A DNA stretch of 41,070 bases from Clostridiales bacterium (GTDB taxonomy: Bacteria > Bacillota > Clostridia > Christensenellales > Borkfalkiaceae). The notes beneath the pieces were generated by a model, which saw only the letters and a program-made list of their open reading frames with translations, ran no database searches and was not told the DNA's origin. Shown here in pieces: positions 6,709 to 15,737 of the stretch (positions are counted from its first letter, which is position 1; every line of letters starts with the position of its first letter). Made by a program: the position numbers and the translations under genes. The DNA lies in assembly GCA_022508265.1 (NCBI GenBank), contig JAFLVP010000014.1, positions 1 through 41,070 on the forward strand, in the 5' to 3' direction.

Positions 6709-9700
6709 ATGGCTAAATTCAGATTCAAAAAAAGCAAAACAAGAAAAGCGGCGATAGCGGCTCTGTGTGCCGTTGCAGTAACCTGCACTTCGCTTGCGGC
6801 TGCCTGCCAACCTAACAAGGGCAGCACTACGGACGACGATACCACGAGAGCTGAAGACACAAGCACGTTGACAAACGGTAGCTTTGAGTTCTTTACCGTT
6901 CCCGACGACGCCGTCTATCTGATTAAAAACGTTCAGAACTGGTCGCGTTCGGGCGACAGCTCCGGTACTATGTCGGGTATTTTGGACACTTCCGAAAAGA
7001 ATTGGGGAGCTATTACCTCCTCCGACCTTGCGGACAAGCTGGACACCAACAACGACCTTTTGACTTCCGACGACAAATACGTGGACTACAACGGTATGAA
7101 GTCGGGCGACATTCCCTATAAGGAGCCCTACGCCGCAAAGCTCAATAAGGACTCGGTTAAGGACGACAAAATTTTAAGCAAAAACGATTTGTCGTATGCG
7201 GAGTTTCTCGGCATTAAGGAAGTTGACGGCAAATATACCTACGGCGAGGGCGACGATGCCGTTGAAGTTTACTTTGACGAAGAGTCGGGCGACTTCTACT
7301 TCGAATACGACGAGAACTCCGGGGAATATTTAAACTCCGTCCGCTATGAGGTTATTGCAAACCCCGAAACTCACTACGGCTCTTACAACGTAAAGGACGG
7401 AAAGCACTACCTCGGCGAGCACGAAATTTACGTGGACGAGGACGGCTACTACTACAAGGACGAGGACCACGAGTACTCCGAGGGCAACGTTCTGATGATT
7501 CACAACTACCCTACGGACACTAAGTACAACGGTATTCAGCAGTACTACTCTTCCTCGACCATCACTCTCGAATCCCGCACAGCCGCTAAAATTTCCGTTT
7601 GGGTTAAGACGAGCAATCTGAAATTCGACAAGGGCTATTCCCTCCTCGACGAGCAGGATAGAGGCGCGTTTATCGAAGTCGTTCAGACGGTAGGCGGAAC
7701 GACCATAGACGAGTTCACTATTAAAGCTATAAACACCGAAAAGATTTTAAAAGACAACAATGACCTTGATACCAACAACGGTTGGTTACAATACAATATC
7801 TATGTAAATGCCTGCGACTTTGCGTCCTGTACCGTTCAGCTCCGTCTGGGTCTCGGAAAGTCCAACGGCGAAACCTGCACGGGCTATGCGTTCTTCGACG
7901 ACGTTGAGGTTGTGAAGGAACGCAAAATCGAAAATACCGGTTACAGCGACGTTTCAGCCGAAATTTTGGAAAGAGGCACCTACTGCAATCTTTCGGACGA
8001 GGGCGAAGATAAGATTTTCTATGCTGACAAGGCTGTAAAGGGCGACCCCGACGACAGGCACTCCAAGGATTTCAACTACTATATCGACCTCGCTTCGGAG
8101 AGCGGCACGGACGGCTATACTACTTTCGATTTGGAAGGAAATATAACCGCCGGTCTTACCACCGAAAAAGAGGACAAGATTACCTACGCTTCGGCTAAAA
8201 CCTACAAAGGTAAGACAAATTCAAGACTTGGCGCTATTTCCGCAACAGATTATAAAACATATAACGATGCGGCGGAAATTCCTACGAATTTGGACTTTTT
8301 GGGACTGTTCACGGCAAGCGAAAGCTTTACCGATTCGCACGTTGCAGATAAATACATTAAGGGCTTAAACGACGCGCTCTTTGGAGATAAGTCGTTTGAA
8401 AAGCTTCCCACTCACGGCGATACGAGCAAGATGCTTGTAACCTTCTCGGCTTGGGGCGCTGCCTATACTTCAACTGTAAACAACCCCGATATATTTACCC
8501 TCAATGCGGGCGAACAGATGATTGTTTCCTTCTGGGTAAAGACCTCTGATATGACCAACAAGATTCCCGCAACCGTCTATATTTACGACGCTACGGACGA
8601 GGACAAAGAGAACGCAGTAGAGCTTGACATTAACACCACCGGCATTACGACCGACATCGAGGATGACAAGGATATTTATAACGGCTGGGTTCAGTGCTTC
8701 TTCTTCATTCAGAACAACACCAAAGACGACAACAAAAAATTCCAAATCGATTTCTGTTTCGGAAATACTTCGATAATTTCCGCAACCTCGTACGCCCCGG
8801 GCTGGATTGCGCTTGCCAATATGCAGACGCTGAAAATCACCGAGCAAATTTACAACCTTACGGCTACAGCAAACTTCACGAAGAAATTCCAATTCAGCAC
8901 CGACGATAAGGAAAAGACCAATAAGAAGTTTGCCGACGCTCTCGGGACTTACGATATCACCGAAGAAATTGCCCTTCCCAACGGATACAACGGTGTGAAC
9001 GGTGCAAGCTCTTCCGTTTCGGACGCAGATTACAGCCATTACTACGATATCTGGAACACCAACCGTACGGCAGGTCTTATCAACAGAGATAACTTCTTCG
9101 ATGACGACGGAAATCCCACAGATTGGAACAACTTCCTTAAAACTTACTTTACTTCCGCTTCTCAATCTGCGGCAAATTGGAACGAGGTGTTCGGCAAAGA
9201 CTGCTATCAACCCCTCATTATCGTAAACAATTTGAGAAAATATGCGGACAACGCTCATGCAAACGAAGATACCTACAACAACGGCAACTATTATTTGCTC
9301 GTGGACGATGAGTATGTAGGCGATTTCGTAGAGGACTATGCGGGCAGACGTTACAGAAAAGTAACGGAAGACGACGAGTTCGACGAGGAAGAGACCTACT
9401 ACACGTTCAAAGAGGTTGTCAACTACGGTTTCGTAGGCTCCAACAAGACGATTTCTTCGGGTGCTACCGAGGTTATAACCGTAAAGGTTATGGTAACCGA
9501 AGGTGCGACGGCGTATATCTACCTCGTTGACCCCACCACCCGCGAAGTTATGAGCTACTCCGTGCCCGGTTACACCTACTGGTACGACGACGAGGGCAAC
9601 GTTTTAGACGAGGAGTTCGACGAGGATTGGGACCGCAAGGATCGCGACAGCCACACCGTATACGATAAGCAGGACAACGGTCTTTACAAGGATAAGGACG

Positions 9701-11121
9701 GCAACTACGTTGCAAACCTTCACAACCTTAAAAAGATTTATCAGAAGGAAAAGCTTGATACCTATTATTATAAAGACGGCGACACGGTTAAGGAATACCG
9801 CGGTACCAAGTGCGTGGATGGCGTTGACTACTTCGTTGACGAAGCTTGCGAGACTCCTGCTCCTCACCGCTTGTGCAACTCCGACGATATGCCTATTTAT
9901 CAATATAAGGACGGCGCTTACTACTATATTGTAAACGGAAAGGTTTCGAGCATTAAGGTCGGAAACTTCGATGCAAAGTATGCAAGATACAATTACGACC
10001 AAAACTCCGAGAACGGCGAATCGCTTGCCGACACCGAGTACTGCATTGAAGTAGGCGACACTCACGGCAAGTGGGTAACCGTAAACTTCGTTGTAAAAGC
10101 GGGCAATAAGTCAAAGTCCTACCGCCTTGAGCTTTGGAGCGGCAAGCGCGGCGAGACGGGCGTTACCGACCAAACCGACGTTAAGGGCGCAGTTGCGTTC
10201 GATTACAGCGCCTATAACGTAAGCAATTACGACAGTATTCTCCGCACCGACGAATCTTCCTACGAGAAATCGATTATCAGAGAATATCAGGAATTGCTCG
10301 CAGGACACGAGGACGAATTCGAGCTTGATTTCACTATCAAGGATTACGAAGAACTTGCAGAGAAATATCTTTCGGAAAATACGAAGTTTACAGAGCTTAA
10401 AAACTCTTACATCGCGCACTACTACACCTACAGCTTATACGATACAGCGGAGTTTATTCCCTATAATGCAGAAGTTGCCAAGGACGGCGAGACCGATTAC
10501 GATTACACCGCTCCCGACAGCGAATCGCTTGCATATTTCCACAACGTAACGAAGGATAGCGAAGGCAATATTACCTCCTACAATACTTTCATCGACTACT
10601 CGGCTGTAGAAAAGGAAATAAATAAGACCAACGCTCCCTCGGACAGCGGTTCGGACGACAACAAGGACGGCAACTCAACCGCAGGCGAGTTCTGGTTGCA
10701 GCTTGCTTCCATACTCCTCGTTGTAGTACTCCTCTTCGTTCTCTTGGTACTCGTTGCAAGAATTATCATCAAGAGGGTAAGACGCAAGCTCAACTTGAAA
10801 AAGCAGTCCAAGAACGTTTACCGTCAACGCAAACGCTATTTGAGAAAGCTTCATATCGAGGAAGAGGAAACCGAGGAAATCGACAACCCCGCTCTTCAGA
10901 ATTCCGAAGTAGCCGAGGAAACCGTCGAGGAAACGCCTGTTGAAGATGTTTCCGCTGAAACAACGGAGGCACCCGTAGAGGAAACTCACGCAGAACCTGC
11001 AGAGGAAACTCCCGTTGAGGAAGTTAAGGAAGAAGTTTCTGCCGAGGAGGCTCCCGTTGAGGAGTCACCTGCCGAAAACACGGAAACTCCTGCGGACAAT
11101 TCGGAAAACAAACCCGAATAA
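6709..11121 (+). CDS. Very large acidic lipoprotein-like surface protein with a C-terminal membrane anchor
   Basis: The protein has 1470 residues. The N-terminus is basic, with a hydrophobic segment and SLAAAC at about residue 27, a plausible lipoprotein cleavage site. LTNGSFEF at about residue 53 begins a module typical of carbohydrate-binding beta-sandwiches; the phrases KISVWVKTSN (about 295) and MIVSFWVKTSD (about 605) mark two such units, and ATAYIYLVDPTTREVMSY (about 925) a possible third. Tyr/Asp/Gly-rich segments (YYKDEDHEY, WYDDEGNVLDEEF, LYKDKDGNY) lie between. One membrane helix occupies about 1330-1355, followed by a basic stop-transfer and a cytoplasmic-side acidic tail rich in EETPVEE repeats. 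AAGGTG 6 nt before ATG 6709 fixes the start over GTG 6700. A glycan-binding or adhesive role is inferred; no catalytic domain was seen. Confidence 0.82.
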   Translation: MAKFRFKKSKTRKAAIAALCAVAVTCTSLAAACQPNKGSTTDDDTTRAEDTSTLTNGSFEFFTVPDDAVYLIKNVQNWSRSGDSSGTMSGILDTSEKNWGAITSSDLADKLDTNNDLLTSDDKYVDYNGMKSGDIPYKEPYAAKLNKDSVKDDKILSKNDLSYAEFLGIKEVDGKYTYGEGDDAVEVYFDEESGDFYFEYDENSGEYLNSVRYEVIANPETHYGSYNVKDGKHYLGEHEIYVDEDGYYYKDEDHEYSEGNVLMIHNYPTDTKYNGIQQYYSSSTITLESRTAAKISVWVKTSNLKFDKGYSLLDEQDRGAFIEVVQTVGGTTIDEFTIKAINTEKILKDNNDLDTNNGWLQYNIYVNACDFASCTVQLRLGLGKSNGETCTGYAFFDDVEVVKERKIENTGYSDVSAEILERGTYCNLSDEGEDKIFYADKAVKGDPDDRHSKDFNYYIDLASESGTDGYTTFDLEGNITAGLTTEKEDKITYASAKTYKGKTNSRLGAISATDYKTYNDAAEIPTNLDFLGLFTASESFTDSHVADKYIKGLNDALFGDKSFEKLPTHGDTSKMLVTFSAWGAAYTSTVNNPDIFTLNAGEQMIVSFWVKTSDMTNKIPATVYIYDATDEDKENAVELDINTTGITTDIEDDKDIYNGWVQCFFFIQNNTKDDNKKFQIDFCFGNTSIISATSYAPGWIALANMQTLKITEQIYNLTATANFTKKFQFSTDDKEKTNKKFADALGTYDITEEIALPNGYNGVNGASSSVSDADYSHYYDIWNTNRTAGLINRDNFFDDDGNPTDWNNFLKTYFTSASQSAANWNEVFGKDCYQPLIIVNNLRKYADNAHANEDTYNNGNYYLLVDDEYVGDFVEDYAGRRYRKVTEDDEFDEEETYYTFKEVVNYGFVGSNKTISSGATEVITVKVMVTEGATAYIYLVDPTTREVMSYSVPGYTYWYDDEGNVLDEEFDEDWDRKDRDSHTVYDKQDNGLYKDKDGNYVANLHNLKKIYQKEKLDTYYYKDGDTVKEYRGTKCVDGVDYFVDEACETPAPHRLCNSDDMPIYQYKDGAYYYIVNGKVSSIKVGNFDAKYARYNYDQNSENGESLADTEYCIEVGDTHGKWVTVNFVVKAGNKSKSYRLELWSGKRGETGVTDQTDVKGAVAFDYSAYNVSNYDSILRTDESSYEKSIIREYQELLAGHEDEFELDFTIKDYEELAEKYLSENTKFTELKNSYIAHYYTYSLYDTAEFIPYNAEVAKDGETDYDYTAPDSESLAYFHNVTKDSEGNITSYNTFIDYSAVEKEINKTNAPSDSGSDDNKDGNSTAGEFWLQLASILLVVVLLFVLLVLVARIIIKRVRRKLNLKKQSKNVYRQRKRYLRKLHIEEEETEEIDNPALQNSEVAEETVEETPVEDVSAETTEAPVEETHAEPAEETPVEEVKEEVSAEEAPVEESPAENTETPADNSENKPE

Positions 11122-11138
11122 AACAATATAATTAAAAG

Positions 11139-11166
11139 CTCCGTGCAATCGCACGGAGTTTTTTTT
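11139..11166 (+). terminator. Intrinsic terminator of the large surface protein gene
   Basis: Stem CTCCGTGC / GCACGGAG with loop AATC, followed by eight T residues. Confidence 0.92.
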
Positions 11167-11175
11167 AAAAACTAA

Positions 11176-11197
11176 AGCCACCCGACATCGGGTGGCT
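11176..11197 (-). terminator. Intrinsic terminator of the rsmF-like gene
   Basis: A 10-bp stem, AGCCACCCGA / TCGGGTGGCT, with a 2-nt centre. On the minus strand it is followed by TTAGTTTTTAAAAAAAA. It is back to back with the plus-strand terminator at 11139-11166. Confidence 0.8.
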
Positions 11198-11212
11198 TAT
11201 TGTATGCGTGTT

Positions 11213-12505
11213 CTATATTCTTATTCCTTTCGGTAAGTGGTTTTTGGCGATACCGTTTACTACTTTGCACCAGCCGAGAGGCTGTCCCGAGCAGGTCACA
11301 AGCCGCCATCCGTTGTCGCTGTCGCACTCAAATGTAAGTCCGCGAAGATACTTTAAAGCTGTGTCCTTATCCACCTCTACGCACTTTGCCTCGTCCTTTG
11401 TAAGCGCCATTGCAAGGGTGTGCGAAACTTCAAAGCGCTTCCAATCATTGCTCGGTCTGCCGAGGAATACCCCCGCCCGTCTTACTATAACGCCGCAGCC
11501 GAGTCGGGGTACGTGAACAGGCGCGAATATGCCGAATAGACTTGTTCCGCGCTGATGCAGTACGGGAATTTTTATTTTTAAGGCTTGGCTCTCCCACTCG
11601 CGGTACAGCCGTTCGTATATTTCATCGTACTTCTGCTGAACGGGCTTCAGCTCGGTCTGCTCTCCGCTCTTTTTTTCCATTACCGCATAGAAATGCCCCT
11701 CGCCGCGTACCTCGTGCGGGTAGAGCTTGCGCATTTCCAAAAGCTTTATATCCGGGTGTGCGTTCAAGAAGCTCTCTATCTGCTCCTCGTCCTCCTGCCT
11801 TGCAAAGGTGCAGGTGGAATACACCATTTTGCCGCCGCCCGCAAGCATTTTGTACGCCTCTTCGAGAATTTCTTTTTGCCGTTTGGCGCACGCTTTTACG
11901 TTTTCGGGACTCCACTCTATAACGGCGTTCTCCTCTTTTTTGAACATTCCCTCGCCCGAGCAGGGAGCGTCCACGAGTATTTTGTCGAAGTAATTCGGAT
12001 AGTGCTCGGCAAGCGCCTTGGGCTTTGAAAAGGTAACTATGCAGTTTCTTATGCCCATCCTCTCTATATTGCTCTCCAATATAAAGCAACGCTTTAAGTC
12101 GGGTTCGTTTGCCACAAGCTCGCCCTCGCCTTGAAGATAGGAGGCAATCTGCGTGGCTTTCCCGCCCGGGGCGGCGCATAAGTCGAGTACCCGCTCCCCC
12201 CTTTTTATATCGAGCTTTGAAACGGGCGACATCGCCGAGGGCTCCTGCACGTAGTAAAGCCCCGCAGCGTGCTCGATTGTGCGACCCGCGCCGTCGGTAT
12301 CCTTAATATAAAATCCGCGCTCTTCCCAAGGAATTCTATTATCGAGCGTCAAGGGGGAAATTTTTTCGAACTCCTCTACGGAAATTTTTAATGTGTTTAC
12401 ACGTATTCCCTTTTCGGGGGGCAAATCGTAGCTTTTCAAAAACTCGGCGTAGTCTTCGCCGAGCTCTTTTTCCATTATTTTAAGAAATTCAACGGGAGGT
12501 TTCAT
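11213..12505 (-). CDS. NOL1/NOP2/Sun-family rRNA cytosine-C5 methyltransferase (RsmF-like)
   Basis: This 430-residue protein has the class I methyltransferase signature LDLCAAPGGKATQIAS (SAM binding), then VDAPCSGEGMF and VYSTCTFARQEDEEQI, which hold the two Cys residues used by m5C rRNA methyltransferases. The C-terminal third (about residues 290-430, with PRLGCGVIVRRAGVFLGR) matches the extra RNA-binding region of RsmF/YebU-type enzymes. The target is likely 16S rRNA. The start is set at ATG 12505 because AAGGAG lies 7 nt upstream; the longer reading at 12529 lacks this. It overlaps the 3' end of the exonuclease gene by 17 nt, so the two are probably cotranscribed. Confidence 0.88.
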   Translation of the reverse strand: MKPPVEFLKIMEKELGEDYAEFLKSYDLPPEKGIRVNTLKISVEEFEKISPLTLDNRIPWEERGFYIKDTDGAGRTIEHAAGLYYVQEPSAMSPVSKLDIKRGERVLDLCAAPGGKATQIASYLQGEGELVANEPDLKRCFILESNIERMGIRNCIVTFSKPKALAEHYPNYFDKILVDAPCSGEGMFKKEENAVIEWSPENVKACAKRQKEILEEAYKMLAGGGKMVYSTCTFARQEDEEQIESFLNAHPDIKLLEMRKLYPHEVRGEGHFYAVMEKKSGEQTELKPVQQKYDEIYERLYREWESQALKIKIPVLHQRGTSLFGIFAPVHVPRLGCGVIVRRAGVFLGRPSNDWKRFEVSHTLAMALTKDEAKCVEVDKDTALKYLRGLTFECDSDNGWRLVTCSGQPLGWCKVVNGIAKNHLPKGIRI

Positions 12506-13445
12506 CCAAATACTCCTTGAATTCTTCAAGCGACATTATTCTTTTGCCGAGCGTCGTTGCCTTTTGCGTGCGCGCCTCGCTCTCCTCGGTGTGAACGCAG
12601 ATGTTACAGTCATCGACCTTCTGCGCGTATCTTCCGCCCGCCTCATAGAGCTTGTTCACAAGCGGAAGGGATAAATCGAGGTCATCCTCTATGCACCTTG
12701 CAAATATTACCTGCACGCCCGAAAGAGGGGCGCCCTTTTTCGGCCTTTTGGAAAATACCGTGTTGTGAAAGGTGATTCTTGCACGCGAACGCGCCTCTTT
12801 TGCCGACTTCTTTTCGTTTTTATACGCCTTTTGTCTTGCGCTCTGAGGGGACCTTATGTTATATTTTTCAATCTTGCCGGGGGTAAATTTGAGTTCCTCC
12901 AAAAGGCGGGAAGCCCCGCAATTTTTGGCTTTGCAGATTGCCTCTATTATGCGCATTGTGGCGTATGCGTCATCCACTGCCCTGTGTGGCGTGAACTCGA
13001 CGCCCAAGTCCTGCGCAATATGCTCAAGCCCCGCCTGATGGGTAAAGTCGTTTTTGTAGGTCATATATATCAGCTGACTGTCCGCAAAGGCAAAGTTGAA
13101 AGAGGGTAATTTAAACCGCTGGGTTTCAAGCTTTAAGTATTTTACATCATTTAATACGGCGTGCCCGAACACGAGTGCGTCCTTATCCTCCAAGAGCTCC
13201 TTTATCCTGCCGTAAACGCGTCTAAAAGGCGGGTGCTTTTTAAATTCTTCGTACTCGTAGGGGAGTTTCAAACCTTTGTCGCCCCGTCTGTCGGTCAGCT
13301 CGAATTTGCCTTTAGGGTTTATAAGTATGTCCTCTTTTTCAAGAATATTAAAATCTTCGTCGCACACGACGTACCCGAAAGCGCAGATTTTTGCAAAGGT
13401 TTTATGTACACACGCGCACTCGATATCGAAAAATACAAGTTTCAT
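12489..13445 (-). CDS. DEDDh 3'-5' exonuclease with a C-terminal BRCT-like domain
   Basis: The 318-residue protein starts MKLVFFDIECA, the exonuclease I motif (Asp and Glu metal ligands). Motif II is in FGHAVLNDVKYL, and motif III is HRAVDDAYATM, placing it in the DnaQ/PolC epsilon-like family. Residues about 230-318 (GVQVIFARCIEDDLDLSLPL, LYEAGGRYAQKVDDCNICV) look like a BRCT domain, as in some DnaQ-type exonucleases. A role in DNA repair or RNA trimming is likely but not specified. ATG 13445 is chosen at the catalytic-domain boundary; it has no Shine-Dalgarno and lies 8 nt from a -10 box. Confidence 0.85.
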   Translation of the reverse strand: MKLVFFDIECACVHKTFAKICAFGYVVCDEDFNILEKEDILINPKGKFELTDRRGDKGLKLPYEYEEFKKHPPFRRVYGRIKELLEDKDALVFGHAVLNDVKYLKLETQRFKLPSFNFAFADSQLIYMTYKNDFTHQAGLEHIAQDLGVEFTPHRAVDDAYATMRIIEAICKAKNCGASRLLEELKFTPGKIEKYNIRSPQSARQKAYKNEKKSAKEARSRARITFHNTVFSKRPKKGAPLSGVQVIFARCIEDDLDLSLPLVNKLYEAGGRYAQKVDDCNICVHTEESEARTQKATTLGKRIMSLEEFKEYLDETSR

Positions 13446-13452
13446 TAAAACT

Positions 13453-13481
13453 ATTTTAACATACCGCCCGCCGAATATCAA
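13453..13481 (-). promoter_or_regulatory. Promoter next to the exonuclease start codon
   Basis: The minus strand reads TTGATA (13481-13476), 17 bp, TAAAAT (13458-13453). The ATG begins at 13445, so the predicted start site is at about 13446. This is a strong leaderless candidate. Confidence 0.6.
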
Positions 13482-13499
13482 CCAAAAGGCGTTGCCACG

Positions 13500-13528
13500 T
13501 TGACTTTTCACTAAGGAAGTTTTATAAT
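13500..13528 (+). promoter_or_regulatory. SigA-type promoter close to the 13540 gene start
   Basis: TTGACT (13500-13505), 17 bp, TATAAT (13523-13528). The predicted start site is near 13535, only about 5 nt before ATG 13540. The AAGGAAG at 13513-13519 lies inside the promoter spacer, so it cannot act as a ribosome-binding site. Confidence 0.65.
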
Positions 13529-13539
13529 TTTTGTATCAT

Positions 13540-14232
13540 ATGAAAAAAGTATTAACTATTGCCGTCCGAGGCGACGTCTCAAATTTAAATTCGGAATTTG
13601 AGGAAGTTGAAATCATTCAGGCAGACGACGCAAAGCTTAAAAAATGCAAGAGCAAGTACACCGTATTTTTAAACGGCGGTTTTACATACGGCGACTTGCG
13701 CGCCCTTTTGGAAAAGGCGGAAAGTGCGTCCGCCGATATTCTCGCCTTTGAAGGCGGATGTCTTTTAAAAACCTCGCTTGTAAAATACCCCGATTCGGGT
13801 ACGGATATTTTCAGCTTGCAAATAAGCAGTATTTTAAACTGCAAGTCCATTGAAAGAACCTCGCTTGCCCCCTTTAAGCTTTCGGACGTCATAGACTGCG
13901 ACAGCGGAGCGCTTGAAAGGCTGAAAAGTGTCGTCAAGGAGTACGCTGCGGCAAAAACAAAGGTGCCCGTGGAGGTCTACTCCTATGCCCGTAATCTTAT
14001 TTGCGAAAGGCTCGTTTTGGTCTATAAAAGCTATATGCTTGCAATTAGAAACGGGGCGGATTGTAGCCTGCTTGTGGAATTCGACAGAGATATTAAAGCT
14101 TATGATATGGTCTTATACAAGGTATTCGGAAACCGCTTTAACCACGTCGAGCTTGAAAAATTGAGGGCAAAGAGCTTTAAAATTTCCTTTATCACTGCAA
14201 TTAAATACAAAAAAGAGCTTAAAATTAACTAA
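13540..14232 (+). CDS. Conserved-looking protein of unknown function
   Basis: This 230-residue soluble protein has no signal peptide or membrane segment. An N-terminal stretch, VEIIQADDAKLKKCKSKYTVFLNGGFTY followed by ADILAFEGG, has alternating beta and helix elements vaguely like the nucleotide-sugar region of GT2 glycosyltransferases, but the DxD motif is absent, so this is not claimed. The second half is helical and basic. Codon use matches the neighbours. A TTG at 13531 is in frame but lies upstream of the predicted transcription start, so ATG 13540 is preferred. The gene is monocistronic and ends at a strong terminator. Confidence 0.6.
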   Translation: MKKVLTIAVRGDVSNLNSEFEEVEIIQADDAKLKKCKSKYTVFLNGGFTYGDLRALLEKAESASADILAFEGGCLLKTSLVKYPDSGTDIFSLQISSILNCKSIERTSLAPFKLSDVIDCDSGALERLKSVVKEYAAAKTKVPVEVYSYARNLICERLVLVYKSYMLAIRNGADCSLLVEFDRDIKAYDMVLYKVFGNRFNHVELEKLRAKSFKISFITAIKYKKELKIN

Positions 14233-14270
14233 TATAAAAGCGGCGCAGAAATCTGCGCCGCTTTTATATT
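14231..14270. terminator. Bidirectional terminator between the 13540 gene and serS
   Basis: A perfect 19-bp inverted repeat, with arms AATATAAAAGCGGCGCAGA (14231-14249) and its complement (14252-14270), separated by 2 nt. A and T tracts flank the GC core on both sides. It overlaps the stop codon of serS. Confidence 0.92.
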
Positions 14271-15558
14271 AGTTTTTGGGGGATATTTTGTCCTTTCCGC
14301 CCATATATTTTCTCAAAACTTCGGGGATATATACGCTGCCGTCGGCTTGAAGATGGTTTTCAAGGAAAGCTATGAGCATTCTCGGAGGGGCAACTACGGT
14401 GTTATTCAAAGTGTGAACAAACTCGTTTTTGCCGTCCGCGCGCTTGTATTTAATATCCAGCCTTCTCGCCTGCGCGTCGGTTAAGTTGGAACAGCTTCCC
14501 ACCTCGAAATATTTTTTCTGTCGGGGGCTCCACGCCTCTATGTCGCAGCTCTTGTATTTGAGGTCGGCCAAATCGCCCGAACAGCAGATGAGCTGGCGTA
14601 CGGGAATTTCCATTGATACAAAGAGTTCTACGGTGTAATTCCACATCTTTTCGTACCAATAATCGCTCTCGCCGGGCTTGCAGAGTACTATCATCTCCTG
14701 CTTTTCGAACTGATGAATACGGTAAATTCCGCGCTCTTCCAAGCCGTGCGCGCCCTTTTCCTTTCTGAAACAGGGCGAATATGAAGTAAGCGTTTGGGGA
14801 AGGGAATTTTCGGGCAAAATCTGGCCCATAAATCTGCCTATCATAGAGTGCTCGGAAGTGCCTATAAGGTACAAGTCCTCGCCCTCTATCTTGTACATCA
14901 TTCCCTCCATTTCCTCAAAGCTCATAACGCCCGAAACGACGTCGCTCCTTATCATAAAGGGGGGTATGCAGTAGATAAAGCCCTTGTCAATCATAAAGTC
15001 GCGGGCGTAGGTTATAATTGCCGAGTGAAGGCGGGCAATATCGCCCGTCAGATAGTAAAAGCCGTTGCCGCTCGTCCGTCTTGCGCTGTCCAAATCGACC
15101 CCCGCAAGCTTTTCTAAAATTTCTACGTGATAGGGAACCTCGAAGGGCTTCTCCTTGGGCTCTAAAAACACCTTGCCCTGTACGTTGCAGCTGTCGTCCT
15201 TGCCCAAAGGTACGTCGTCCGCAATTATGTTGGGTATGCTCATCATAGCCTTTTTGAGCGCCCCTTCAATCTCCGAACACTCCGACTCTATGACGGTAAT
15301 CCGCTCGTTATTCTTTTTGGAGAGGGCCTTTGCCTCCTCTGCCTCGTCTTTTTTGCCCTCGCGCATGAGCTGCCCTATGCTCTTTGCAAGCGTGTTGCGC
15401 TGGGCACGGAGGTTGTCGCCCTCCTGCTGAAGAGCGCGCTTTTTTATATCAAGCTCTATAATCTCGTCAACGAGGGGCAATTTTTTATCCTGAAACTTTC
15501 TTTTAAGGTTTTCCTTTACAAGTTGGGGGTTTTTACGGATAAGTTCGATATCAATCAT
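14269..15558 (-). CDS. serS: Seryl-tRNA synthetase
   Basis: This 429-residue class II synthetase charges tRNA-Ser. The N-terminal coiled-coil tRNA-binding arm spans about residues 30-100 (KKRALQQEGDNLRAQRNTLAK and EEAEEAKALSKKNNERI, the usual antiparallel hairpin). Motif 2 is FRKEKGAHGLEERGIYRIHQF, with the ATP-binding Arg, and motif 3 is NNTVVAPPRMLIAFLENH. Its length is normal for the family. The start has AAAGG 7 nt upstream. A leader of only about 40 nt, containing a small GCCGT-AAAAA-ACGGC hairpin, leaves no room for a T-box. Confidence 0.97.
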   Translation of the reverse strand: MIDIELIRKNPQLVKENLKRKFQDKKLPLVDEIIELDIKKRALQQEGDNLRAQRNTLAKSIGQLMREGKKDEAEEAKALSKKNNERITVIESECSEIEGALKKAMMSIPNIIADDVPLGKDDSCNVQGKVFLEPKEKPFEVPYHVEILEKLAGVDLDSARRTSGNGFYYLTGDIARLHSAIITYARDFMIDKGFIYCIPPFMIRSDVVSGVMSFEEMEGMMYKIEGEDLYLIGTSEHSMIGRFMGQILPENSLPQTLTSYSPCFRKEKGAHGLEERGIYRIHQFEKQEMIVLCKPGESDYWYEKMWNYTVELFVSMEIPVRQLICCSGDLADLKYKSCDIEAWSPRQKKYFEVGSCSNLTDAQARRLDIKYKRADGKNEFVHTLNNTVVAPPRMLIAFLENHLQADGSVYIPEVLRKYMGGKDKISPKN

Positions 15559-15606
15559 TTTAGCCTTTTAGCCGTTTTTTACGGCAAATTCTTCAATTTT
15601 TTATAA

Positions 15607-15635
15607 ATTATACTTCAAAAAGCGCGTTATTGCAA
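15607..15635 (-). promoter_or_regulatory. SigA-type promoter of serS
   Basis: The minus strand reads TTGCAA (15635-15630), 17 bp, TATAAT (15612-15607). Transcription would start near 15600. Confidence 0.75.
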
Positions 15636-15654
15636 TTAAATTGCACTCAAATTA

Positions 15655-15683
15655 TTGAAAAAAGATATTTTAAGTGATATAAT
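15655..15683 (+). promoter_or_regulatory. SigA-type promoter of the P-type ATPase gene
   Basis: TTGAAA (15655-15660), 17 bp, TATAAT (15678-15683), divergent from the serS promoter 20 bp away. Confidence 0.75.
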
Positions 15684-15737
15684 TAAAAATGTGTAAATAA
15701 TCGGCGCTTTGAATTTGGCGCTCATTAAAAGGTGGAT

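Noticed and set aside
8470-9258. Long antisense open frame opposite the large surface protein gene
   Set aside because: It has no ribosome-binding site or recognisable domain, and its codon pattern mirrors the sense gene; several similar antisense frames occur along that gene.
15559-15606. T-box riboswitch upstream of serS
   Set aside because: The predicted leader is only about 40 nt, too short for a T-box, and no T-box sequence is visible.
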